Assembly: GCA_036567205.1 (NCBI GenBank) | Contig: DATCVA010000190.1 | Coordinates: forward strand, 1-5,980 | DNA length: 5,980 nt | Direction: 5' to 3' | From: DATCVA01 sp036567205 | Lineage (GTDB): Bacteria > Pseudomonadota > Gammaproteobacteria > Burkholderiales > Burkholderiaceae_B | Shown: one piece after another, positions 1 through 5,013 of the stretch | Numbering within the stretch: position 1 is the stretch's first letter | How the letters are laid out: each line of letters starts with the position of its first letter | Made by a program: the position numbers and the translations under genes | Notes under the pieces: generated by a model | Told to the model about the DNA's origin: nothing | The model's database searches: none | The model's input: the letters and a program-made list of their open reading frames with translations, nothing else

Positions 1-218
1 AGGTGTTCAGCCTCATCATGAAGCGCCGCAGCCTGGCTGGCTCGTTGATCGGCGGCATTCCCGAAACGCAGGAAATGCTGGACTTCTGCGCCGAGCACGG
101 CATCGTGGCGGACATCGAAATGATCCGCGCGGATGAAATCAACGAGGCCTACGAACGCATGCTCAAGGGCGATGTGAAGTACCGCTTTGTGATCGACAAC
201 GCCAGTCTCGCCGCTTGA
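1..218 (+). CDS. NAD(P)-dependent zinc-type alcohol dehydrogenase, C-terminal fragment (YahK/cinnamyl-alcohol-dehydrogenase-like)
   Basis: Only the last 72 or so residues are present; the gene enters from the left edge and ends at TGA 216-218. The fragment carries the pattern typical of the end of medium-chain zinc alcohol dehydrogenases of the YahK/cinnamyl alcohol dehydrogenase group: a segment reading MKRRSLAGSLIGGIPETQEM, in which the sheet of the cofactor domain ends, then ML-FCAEHGI, and the closing INEAYERMLKGDVKYRFVID that packs back on the catalytic domain. Members reduce aldehydes to alcohols with NADPH in the cytoplasm, but the zinc ligands and cofactor-binding residues lie outside the window, so substrate and cofactor cannot be read. 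The GTG at position 3 is an internal valine and not a start. No terminator is visible before the next gene, 75 bases downstream on the same strand. Confidence 0.88.
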   Translation, partial: VFSLIMKRRSLAGSLIGGIPETQEMLDFCAEHGIVADIEMIRADEINEAYERMLKGDVKYRFVIDNASLAA

Positions 219-280
219 TTGGCGCGATATATTGGCGCAATTCAGCTTAGAGTCCGGGTCGTTTATGCGGATCAGGATTC

Positions 281-286
281 GGAAGG
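281..286 (+). promoter_or_regulatory. Shine-Dalgarno site placing the transporter start at an ATT codon
   Basis: GGAAGG lies six bases before ATT 293-295. It is the only good ribosome-binding sequence near the N-terminus demanded by the protein family, and so it decides the start of the EamA gene. ATC at 287 is too close to it to be the start. Confidence 0.5.
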
Positions 287-292
287 ATCGTT

Positions 293-1180
293 ATTTATAA
301 AGCCTATGTCCTTCTGGCACTGACAACGCTCTTCTGGGCTGGTAACTCGATCGCCGGCAAGTGGGCGGTCGGCCACGCTTCGCCGATGGTCATTGTCGCT
401 ATCCGCTGGGCGAGCGTGATGGTGCTGCTGTATTTGTTCAAGAGGGGACAGATTGCCGCCGATTGGCCGGCGATCCGGCCACGGCTAGGCTATTTGCTGT
501 CGCTGGGAGCCCTTGGTTTCACCGTCTTCAGCGTGGCGCTTTATTACGCGCTCGTGTATACCACCGCCATCAATGCCAGCATCTTGCAGGGAGGCATGCC
601 GCTGTTCGTATTTGCTGCGAGCTTCATTTTCTTTTCCAGTCGTGTAGGCTGGGAGCAGGCGATCGGCTTTGCATTCTCTTTTATAGGGGTGATCGTCGTT
701 GCGGTGCGCGGCGAGTTCACCAATTTGATTGCCCTTGGCATCAACTTCGGCGATGCGCTGATGCTTGTCGCCATTATCGCCTACGGCGTCTATACCGCCG
801 CGCTACGCAGCAAGCCCCGGATGCACTGGACCAGCTTGATATTCATCCTGTGCTTGGGGGCTACTTTGGCGTCGCTACCTCTGTTGGCTTTCGAAGCGGC
901 TCAGGGAAAGACCCTCTTTCCTGATGGGCGAGGCTGGGCGGCAATCGCCTATATCGTCATTTTTCCATCCCTTATCGGCCAAGTCTTTTATATTCGGGCT
1001 GTGGAACTGATAGGCGCTAACCGGGCCGGCCTGTTCATCAACTTGTTGCCCGTATGGGGCGCATTGCTTGCGGTCACTATGATAGGAGAAGAGTTCCGTT
1101 TTTATCACGCAGCTGCTTTGGCGATGATTCTGGCGGGGATTGGCATTGCCGAGTATGGTGGGCGTAAGCGTGCCAAGTAA
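293..1180 (+). CDS. EamA-domain (DMT superfamily) membrane transporter
   Basis: Predicted ten-helix inner-membrane permease of the drug/metabolite transporter superfamily, about 295 residues, the usual length for a protein with two EamA repeats. The first repeat opens with YVLLALTTLFWAGNSIAGKW, the hallmark first helix with FWAGN, followed by a helix ending near ASPMVIVAIRW. The second repeat starts around residue 150 after a basic loop and ends with the EE-containing helix (TMIGEEFRFYHAAALAMILAG). The first ATG (386) would delete the whole first helix. The reading frame is open from 251, yet it contains no ATG, GTG or TTG before 386. The best start is ATT 293, which follows GGAAGG by six bases and would give M-YKAYVLL. 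ATT starts are rare; a mutated ATG is the alternative reading. Substrate is unknown: the family exports metabolites, amino acids or drugs. An 11-codon open frame (ATG 265 to TAA 300) overlaps the start in another frame. The gene converges with the leftward gene ending at 1223. Confidence 0.85.
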   Translation: MYKAYVLLALTTLFWAGNSIAGKWAVGHASPMVIVAIRWASVMVLLYLFKRGQIAADWPAIRPRLGYLLSLGALGFTVFSVALYYALVYTTAINASILQGGMPLFVFAASFIFFSSRVGWEQAIGFAFSFIGVIVVAVRGEFTNLIALGINFGDALMLVAIIAYGVYTAALRSKPRMHWTSLIFILCLGATLASLPLLAFEAAQGKTLFPDGRGWAAIAYIVIFPSLIGQVFYIRAVELIGANRAGLFINLLPVWGALLAVTMIGEEFRFYHAAALAMILAGIGIAEYGGRKRAK

Positions 1181-1222
1181 AAGTAAAGGAGCCCGCCACT
1201 TCCAAGATGTGCGCCGCAGGTC

Positions 1223-1840
1223 TTACCTTTCATCGGTGGCTTGCAGCCATCGCAGATAAGCCGATCGGGTCACGGTAGACACTGATTCCAATACTTTCTG
1301 ATGATTGCTCTGATGCCGAAGCTTCAATCGTGCGTCGGCTACAGTGCGCGATTTGCAAAACCAGTGGCAGCTGTGCTGCAGCAGATACAACTCTGCCGAA
1401 AGGTGGTAGGCGCGGTTCTTCGCATCCCAGCGGCCTTTGTTGTCCACCACGTGGCGCAAGCCGGCTGCATGGATGTGCAGCAGCTCGCGAAAATCCCGCG
1501 TCGCCTTAGGGAAAAAGCGCTCGACGTAAGGGATGCAGAACGGTAGCGTGCCCATGCTGGTGGCCTGAGCGCTTTCCATCTGCATGGCTTGGGCCAGCGA
1601 CTGTGCCTGTGCCGCCGCTGCGCATTCGGTCTGGGCGAAGGTTTCCAGCACTTGGATCTGGCGCGTTTCGCCCTCGTCATGGATGGCGCGGATGTAGCCC
1701 TGCGTCAGCGTTTCCATGTGGCGCTCAAGCTGCAAGCTCGCCAGATGACGCCCCAGCAAAGCAATATGAGCGCGCTGGTAACGCATGCTCAGCGCCAGCC
1801 ATGCCACGGCGACCACCGATAGAGTTAATGCAATGTCCAT
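1223..1840 (-). CDS. Hypothetical membrane-anchored protein, 205 aa
   Basis: I do not recognise a named family. The start at ATG 1838-1840 is preferred over an upstream in-frame start because AAGGA lies nine bases before it (1850-1854) and because the protein then opens with a single hydrophobic segment, residues about 2-18 (MDIALTLSVVAVAWLALSMR), followed by basic residues: a signal-anchor with the rest probably in the cytoplasm. Residues about 25-100 are helical, rich in Gln, Ala and Glu, with possible coiled-coil character. Residues about 100-180 hold several His and Cys (for example HIHAAGLRHVV, LLQHSCHWFCKS), which could be structural or bind metal; that is speculation. The gene stands alone: the transporter converges on it and a minus-strand terminator lies 47 bases upstream, so it likely has its own promoter, though I see no convincing -35/-10. 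Coding is supported by the coherent frame, ribosome site and start. Confidence 0.68.
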   Translation of the reverse strand: MDIALTLSVVAVAWLALSMRYQRAHIALLGRHLASLQLERHMETLTQGYIRAIHDEGETRQIQVLETFAQTECAAAAQAQSLAQAMQMESAQATSMGTLPFCIPYVERFFPKATRDFRELLHIHAAGLRHVVDNKGRWDAKNRAYHLSAELYLLQHSCHWFCKSRTVADARLKLRHQSNHQKVLESVSTVTRSAYLRWLQATDER

Positions 1841-1886
1841 TGCCCGTGTTCCTTCATCGTCCAAGCGAAATGCCGGCGCACAAAAC

Positions 1887-1916
1887 AAAAAGCCCAAACC
1901 GAAGCCTAGGCTTTTT
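1887..1916 (-). terminator. Rho-independent terminator (leftward), UUCG tetraloop
   Basis: Read on the minus strand, AAAAAGCCUAGGC pairs with GUUUGGGCUUUUU around a UUCG loop closed by C-G, and a T-rich tail follows. Several stem pairs are G-U on this strand and would be C-A mismatches on the plus strand, so the hairpin is built for leftward transcripts. It sits upstream of the 205-aa gene and so must have ended a transcript coming from the right, probably the unit now left as the epimerase remnant. Confidence 0.65.
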
Positions 1917-2466
1917 AAAATTCTGAAGCAGGAAACGGGAATAAAAAATTCCAATTACCCTATTGTTTTACAAGCACTTTACCATCCCGCTAATAAGAGA
2001 GGTGAGCCTGATTTTGTGTCCATCGGGACAGATAATACACACTTTCGCGACCGTGGTGTCTACCCAATGCAGTCAATGGCTGCCGAGATAGATTCCATGG
2101 TGATTGCTCGCTCGGGATTATTGGAACAGAAGGGTCTAGAGAGAGGAAGGGTGGTGGTTGGGCGGCCATACCCCTCCAGCGCATTCGGCCAGGCTGGGGG
2201 CCGGCCATGGCCAGCAGATGCGCGCAAGCCCTTGCGGCATCGTCGACGTGTATTCGGTTCACCCAATGGCCAGGCCCGTCAGGCGCCATAATGGGCCAGA
2301 GGATTGGACGAGGCGATTGCGCAGGCAGGGTTTTCGGAACCTGATAGATCAGAGAATGAGCGAGAGGTGATTGGCCGGTCGGAGTTGCTAGGTAGGCCGC
2401 GCAAGAGGTAATTTTTTTTTCTGAACCTGAAACGTAACGTGGGTTTGTGATTGTCGAAGAATAAGT
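1917..2466. other. Gene-poor decayed stretch between the terminator and cas3
   Basis: No intact gene is supported across these 550 bases. Open frames exist on both strands but show no family pattern apart from the epimerase remnant listed separately. Small features visible: a perfect hairpin TGTCC-ATCG-GGACA at 2017-2030, a T9 run at 2412-2420, and the AT-rich 45 bases before cas3 (about 2420-2466), where a cas promoter would be expected but no clear -35/-10 pair is seen. A 12-codon frame on the minus strand starting at ATG 2099 (MESISAAIDCIG) recalls the start of LysR regulators but stops at once. Confidence 0.5.
2110..2360 (-). pseudogene. Remnant of an NAD-dependent epimerase/dehydratase (SDR, YeeZ-like)
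   Basis: On the minus strand, 2287 down to about 2200 encodes DGPGHWVNRIHVDDAARA followed by CAHLLAMAGPQPG. This is the conserved block of atypical short-chain dehydrogenases of the YeeZ group, where NRIHxDDAAxA is followed by a leucine-rich helix and PxPG. Just upstream, in a neighbouring frame, RNRL (near 2321) and a weak IY-xxP (near 2345) match what normally precedes the block (GIYGPGRNRL). Just downstream, in yet another frame, YGRPTTTLPL resembles the strand that normally follows. The pieces lie in different frames, there is no proper start, and the Rossmann nucleotide-binding N-terminus is missing, so this is a broken gene. The long minus-strand frame over it extends into cas3 only by chance. 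Its limits are approximate. Confidence 0.55.
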
Positions 2467-3749
2467 ATGGATAAAAAAGACTTGTATCATCCCCTCCTTT
2501 TTTTGCCCATTCAACGCAGGTTCCGGGTATCCAATGGCAACTGTTGTGTACGCATTTGATTCAGGTTGCCGAATTGGCGGAAAAGAATGCTTCGCCATTC
2601 AATGCAGGTAGATTGGCTGCCACAGCTGGGCTGCTACATGATCTGGGAAAATATACGATTAAATTCCAGGAGCGCCTGTCCGGCGCACCTATTCAGGTCA
2701 ATCATTCGACTTGGGGAGCCAAGGTCGCTATAGAGCAATATGGCCTAATGGGGTGGCTGATGGCCTACGGCATAGCAGGCCATCATGCCGGTTTGGCCAA
2801 TGGAAGTGGATTCGATGGCGAGCGTACAGCTTTGAGCGAGCGGTTGCGGGATCCGGATTTGCCTCTACTGGAAACGATTTGGAAGCAGGAAGTTTCGTTG
2901 CCTAATTTGAAAGAGCTGGCCATGCCAGGGGCACCGTTCATACCCAATGCGCAGCACAAGAATTTCCATTTCGGCTTTTTGACGCGCATGTTATTTTCCG
3001 CGCTGGTCGATGCCGATTATCTGGATACCGAGCGCTATTACGATCAGTTCGAATCCAAGGGAGCGCAGCGCACGCAACACAGGATGGCGCCAAGGCCGAA
3101 TCTTGCCGCGTTGCGTGATGAGCTGGATATATACATGCGAGGTTTCAACAGCGATACCGGGATCAATCATATCCGCAGCGATATCCTAGCCTATGCACGC
3201 CAGCAGGCTGCGCTGCCACCGGGTGTTTTTTCCATGGCTGTGCCTACCGGGGGCGGAAAAACCCTGGCGTCTTTGGCGTTTGCATTGGATCACGCCATTG
3301 TGCATGGTCAGCGGCGCGTGATTTTTGTTATTCCCTTTACCAGTATCGTCGAGCAGAATGCTGCTGTCTTTCGCAAGGCACTGGGGCGCTATGGCGAGGA
3401 TGCCGTGCTTGAGCACCATAGTGCTTTTACTCCGCCGGGGTTGGATAAGCGCAATCCGGAGCGCTACCAGGCACAGGAAAAATTGCGGCTGGCCATGGAA
3501 AACTGGGATGCGCCCATCGTGGTCACTACAGCCGTTCAGTTTTTTGAAAGCCTATTTGCCGCGCAGCCGGCGCAGTGCCGCAAGCTGCACAACATCAGCA
3601 ACAGTGTGGTAGTCCTGGACGAAGTCCAGACTATTCCCTTGCATGTGCTGCGTCCGGCTGTGGCTGCTTTGGATGAACTGGCACGCAACTATCGCAGCAG
3701 CATTATGCGTGGATTCAAACAAGATATTGCCCATCGACTCGGGCATTAA
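2467..3749 (+). pseudogene. cas3: Type I-C Cas3 (HD nuclease-helicase), frameshifted at the 5' end and truncated at the 3' end
   Basis: Cas3 degrades DNA marked by the type I Cascade complex. ATG 2467 opens M-DKKDLYHPLLF. A -1 shift in the T7 run 2498-2504 is then needed to join the frame FFAHSTQVPG-IQWQLLCTHL, which holds the first HD-domain histidine (AHS). The intact downstream frame can only start at TTG 2544, after that histidine. Counting from TTG 2544, the HD domain shows HDLGK (32-36), NHSTWG (54) and GHHAGL (80-84). Helicase domain 1 shows Walker A PTGGGKT (234-240), PFTSIVEQN, EHHS, VVTTAVQFFES and the DEVQ box (359-362). The match stops after NYRSSI (codon at 3702-3704), where the SAT-like motif III should begin. 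The following 14 codons come from a CRISPR repeat and spacer, ending at TAA 3747-3749. Roughly the C-terminal half (RecA2, CTD) is gone, so helicase function is lost. Subtype I-C is inferred from the HD-domain style and the adjacent repeat. Confidence 0.88.
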
Positions 3750-3787
3750 GCTTCGGTCGCATCCTGCGCGGATGCGTGGATTGAAAC
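3705..3787 (+). CRISPR. Relic type I-C CRISPR array: partial repeat, one 35-bp spacer, one intact 32-bp repeat
   Basis: The intact repeat, 3756-3787, has the I-C form: GT, then a 7-bp stem CGCATCC (3758-3764), loop TGCGC, stem GGATGCG (3770-3776), then TGGATTGAAAC (3777-3787). The last part is the 11 bases that Cas5d (Cas5c) leaves as the crRNA 5' handle in this subtype. Upstream, 3705-3720 matches the last 16 bases of the repeat with one change (ATTCAAAC for ATTGAAAC). Between them lies a spacer of exactly 35 bp, 3721-3755, a normal I-C length. The partial repeat abuts truncated cas3, so its first half and the leader are gone. After 3787 no further repeat occurs, either directly or after removing the inserted IS, so 3756-3787 was probably the last repeat of the array. 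Lacking the hairpin upstream of the spacer, crRNA could not be cut normally at that end. Confidence 0.85.
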
Positions 3788-3809
3788 TTTTCCCCCCAGT
3801 GTCAGACTA

Positions 3810-3823
3810 GGGCGTGTTAACAC
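3810..3823. repeat. Terminal inverted repeat, left end of the IS
   Basis: GGGCGTGTTAACAC, the perfect complement of the right end. Its inner ten bases, GTGTTAACAC, are themselves a palindrome. The transposase stop codon (TAA, read leftward at 3817-3819) lies inside it. Confidence 0.85.
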
Positions 3824-4586
3824 AAACGTAATCCATCCATTACAAGCACGAAATTGATGAAGCCAATGAACATTAGGTCCAGTTTCTCGAAGCGAGAGAA
3901 AATTTTTCGGTAGCCCTTGAGACGGCGAAACAGTCGCTCCACCTCGTTTCGCCGCCGGTAGATAGCGCGATCATATTCCCACGGATCTAACCGCTTGGAG
4001 GATGGGGGTACTACGGGGATATAACCCAGATCAAGTGCGAGTTGCCGTGTCTCATTGCCCTCATACGCGCGGTCCATTAACAAATGGACAGGCCGAGTGA
4101 GGGTTCCCAGCCGTTCAAGCAAAGCTCGGCCCGCCGGAGCATCGTGGGCTTGACCTGGAGAAAGTGAAAACGCTACGGCAGTTCGATCATCTGCGGCAAC
4201 CATATGAATCTTGGTATTCCAGCCTCCTCGAGACTTGCCGATGGACTGGGGGCCGTTTTTTTTAACGCGCCCGTACCATCGGGATGCACCTTTATGCTGG
4301 TGCTGTCCAATGAGACGGCTTCGATTCTTATACGCACGATCTGGTGCTTCTGAAGCTCTGCGAACATTCGGTCAAGGACACCGGCCTTCGCCCAGCGGTT
4401 CATCCGCGTATAGACGGTGTGCCAGTTACCGAAGCGCTTGGGCAGGCCGCGCCACTTGCAGCCATGCTCGGCCACGTAAAGTATGGCATTGACCACCTGT
4501 AGATTCGTCAGTTTTACATTGCCGCGCTGCCGAGGAAGGCAGCTCTCAATATGCGCAAATTGTTCGGGTGTGATCTCCATTTGCAT
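3817..4586 (-). CDS. IS5-family DDE transposase, made by -1 frameshifting
   Basis: Catalyses cut-and-paste or copy transposition of the surrounding element. The first frame (4586 to a stop at 4173) holds the N-terminal DUF4096-like domain: PEQFAHIESCLPRQ, the ILYVAEHGCKWRGLPKRFG segment and the WHTVYTRMNRW helix. It then carries the first catalytic Asp in VSLDSTSIKVHPDG (residue 94). The second frame (to 3817) holds the second Asp in LLMDRAYEG and the Glu in YRRRNEVERLFRRLKGYRKI, the IS5-type E motif. A -1 shift at the A8 run 4263-4256 joins them through LKKNGPQSIGKSRGGWNTKIHM, a conserved block that neither frame alone encodes, giving about 256 residues. ATG 4580 (MEITPEQF) is an alternative start to ATG 4586; neither has a clear ribosome site. 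All three catalytic residues are present. Confidence 0.88.
4256..4263 (-). promoter_or_regulatory. Slippery A8 sequence for -1 transposase frameshift
   Basis: In the zero frame the codons read TTA AAA AAA ACG, giving the heptamer A AAA AAA followed by AC. Slipping back one base gives AAA AAA AAC and restores the conserved KKNGPQSIGKS reading. Programmed frameshifting at A runs is established for IS5-family subgroups; its use here is inferred. Confidence 0.6.
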
Positions 4587-4595
4587 AGGATAGCA

Positions 4596-4625
4596 ATTTT
4601 ACGGCCACTTTCATATTAGTGTTAA
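4596..4625 (-). promoter_or_regulatory. Possible transposase promoter overlapping the right IS end
   Basis: On the minus strand TTAACA (4625-4620, inside the terminal repeat) lies 18 bases before TAAAAT (4601-4596). The transcript would start only a few bases before the transposase ATG. The short leader would favour ATG 4580 as start. Confidence 0.35.
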
Positions 4626-4632
4626 CACGCCC
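4619..4632. repeat. Terminal inverted repeat, right end of the IS
   Basis: GTGTTAACACGCCC, the perfect inverse of the left end, followed by the TA of the target duplication at 4633-4634. Confidence 0.85.
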
Positions 4633-4724
4633 TAGATTGTGGACTAACTTTTTCGCAACGTCAACGCCGGCTGTCCACCTGCATCAGTGGTTTCTGCTGG
4701 CATCCATGTATCCCGCCAAGCCGC

Positions 4725-4878
4725 ATCAGTCGTCCTCGCTGAGGCAGATGTCTTGCATGCTGCCCGATGATTCATCGTTGGCCCAAGCATAGACGATGAT
4801 CTTTGCCTTCGAGTCATACCGGAAGAACAGCCGGAACCGCCTTCCAATTGTTGCCCGCCGTCAGTGGCGGTGGGCCTA
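4725..4878 (-). pseudogene. Remnant of a YhaV-type (RelE-fold) mRNA-cleaving toxin
   Basis: On the minus strand, from about 4875 down to 4768, the translation reads HRH-stop-RRATIG, then RRFRLFFRYDSKAK and IIVYAWANDE. This matches the core of YhaV toxins (HWRRAKIGxRFRLFFRY...IIVYAWVNDE), the RNase partner of PrlF-type antitoxins. The tryptophan expected after HRH is a TGA (4863-4861), and a TAG lies five codons further upstream (4878-4876). After NDESS the match stops and the frame runs into TGA at 4727-4725 instead of the expected GSxxDAYxVFxxML...PPDDW end. No start codon, antitoxin gene or N-terminal part is seen. A gene fragment with at least one nonsense change and both ends lost; function is surely gone. 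The 104-residue open frame over the same bases is in a different frame and meaningless. Confidence 0.6.
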
Positions 4879-4909
4879 TCTTGGCTGCGTTGCTCAATCT
4901 GGCGGCTTA

Positions 4910-5013
4910 TGATTAGATTTTGTCGTGAAATTCCACCATGAGGAGAATTTCTGAGCAAAATCCATCAATGTCAGTGGAGATTGATTAGATTTTGACGTAT
5001 ATTTCACACATGA
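4910..5013 (+). repeat. Two 32-bp direct repeats ahead of abiEi, possible operator
   Basis: Copies at 4910-4941 and 4982-5013 both begin TGATTAGATTTTG and end CATGA, with 25 of 32 positions identical, starting 72 bases apart. The second copy ends on the abiEi start codon; the first ends on an equivalent ATG (4938) that opens a 16-codon frame closing at TAG 4986-4988 inside the second copy. AbiEi proteins are known to repress their own operon by binding repeated sites in the promoter, so these are candidate binding sites. Alternatively they are a duplicated 5' end of the gene. No convincing -35/-10 was found; TATGAT at 4908-4913 is a possible -10. Confidence 0.5.

Larger units (their letters stand above)
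3810..4632 (-). mobile_element. Complete IS5-family insertion sequence (IS427-like), 823 bp
   Basis: The element has perfect 14-bp inverted ends beginning GGGCGTGTTAACAC and encodes one DDE transposase split over two frames on the minus strand. TA flanks both ends (3808-3809 and 4633-4634), consistent with the TA target duplication of IS427-group elements. Because CTAG also occurs at both edges, a CTAG duplication with shorter ends cannot be excluded. The element sits 22 bases downstream of the last CRISPR repeat, in the array trailer. Intact ends, duplication and full transposase suggest recent arrival and likely activity. Exact name in the IS nomenclature not determined. Confidence 0.85.

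Noticed and set aside
218..238. Direct repeat ATTGGCGC (218-225 and 231-238) between the dehydrogenase and the transporter
   Set aside because: Eight bases repeated 13 apart could be an operator but is short, and there is no regulator gene nearby to support it.
361..924. Long plus-strand open frame over the transporter gene
   Set aside because: It is a +1/-1 shadow of the EamA gene; its translation is rich in Arg, Cys and His with no family pattern.
2017..2030. Hairpin TGTCC-ATCG-GGACA as a terminator or IS end
   Set aside because: The five-pair stem has no T tract after it and no matching inverted copy was found in the window.
1785..2291. A 168-residue plus-strand open frame
   Set aside because: It runs antisense through the start of the 205-aa gene, through the terminator and over the epimerase remnant; composition is random-looking and no ribosome site is present.
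2544..2546. TTG as the real start of cas3
   Set aside because: In-frame residues before it (FFAHST ... WQLL) match the Cas3 N-terminus including the HD histidine, so the natural gene began upstream in the other frame.
1990..2598. A 202-residue minus-strand open frame taken as one gene
   Set aside because: Only its middle (about 2200-2287) looks like a known protein. The first third overlaps cas3 antisense, and the flanking family motifs lie in other frames, so it is a pseudogene remnant and not one gene.
4635..4725. Further CRISPR repeats beyond the inserted element
   Set aside because: After rejoining the sequence across the IS, nothing resembling the repeat appears 35 bases after 3787 or further on; 3788-3809 is treated as trailer.
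4644..4958. A 104-residue minus-strand open frame
   Set aside because: The YhaV-like residues lie in a different frame of the same strand; this frame has low-complexity Thr/Ser/Arg content.
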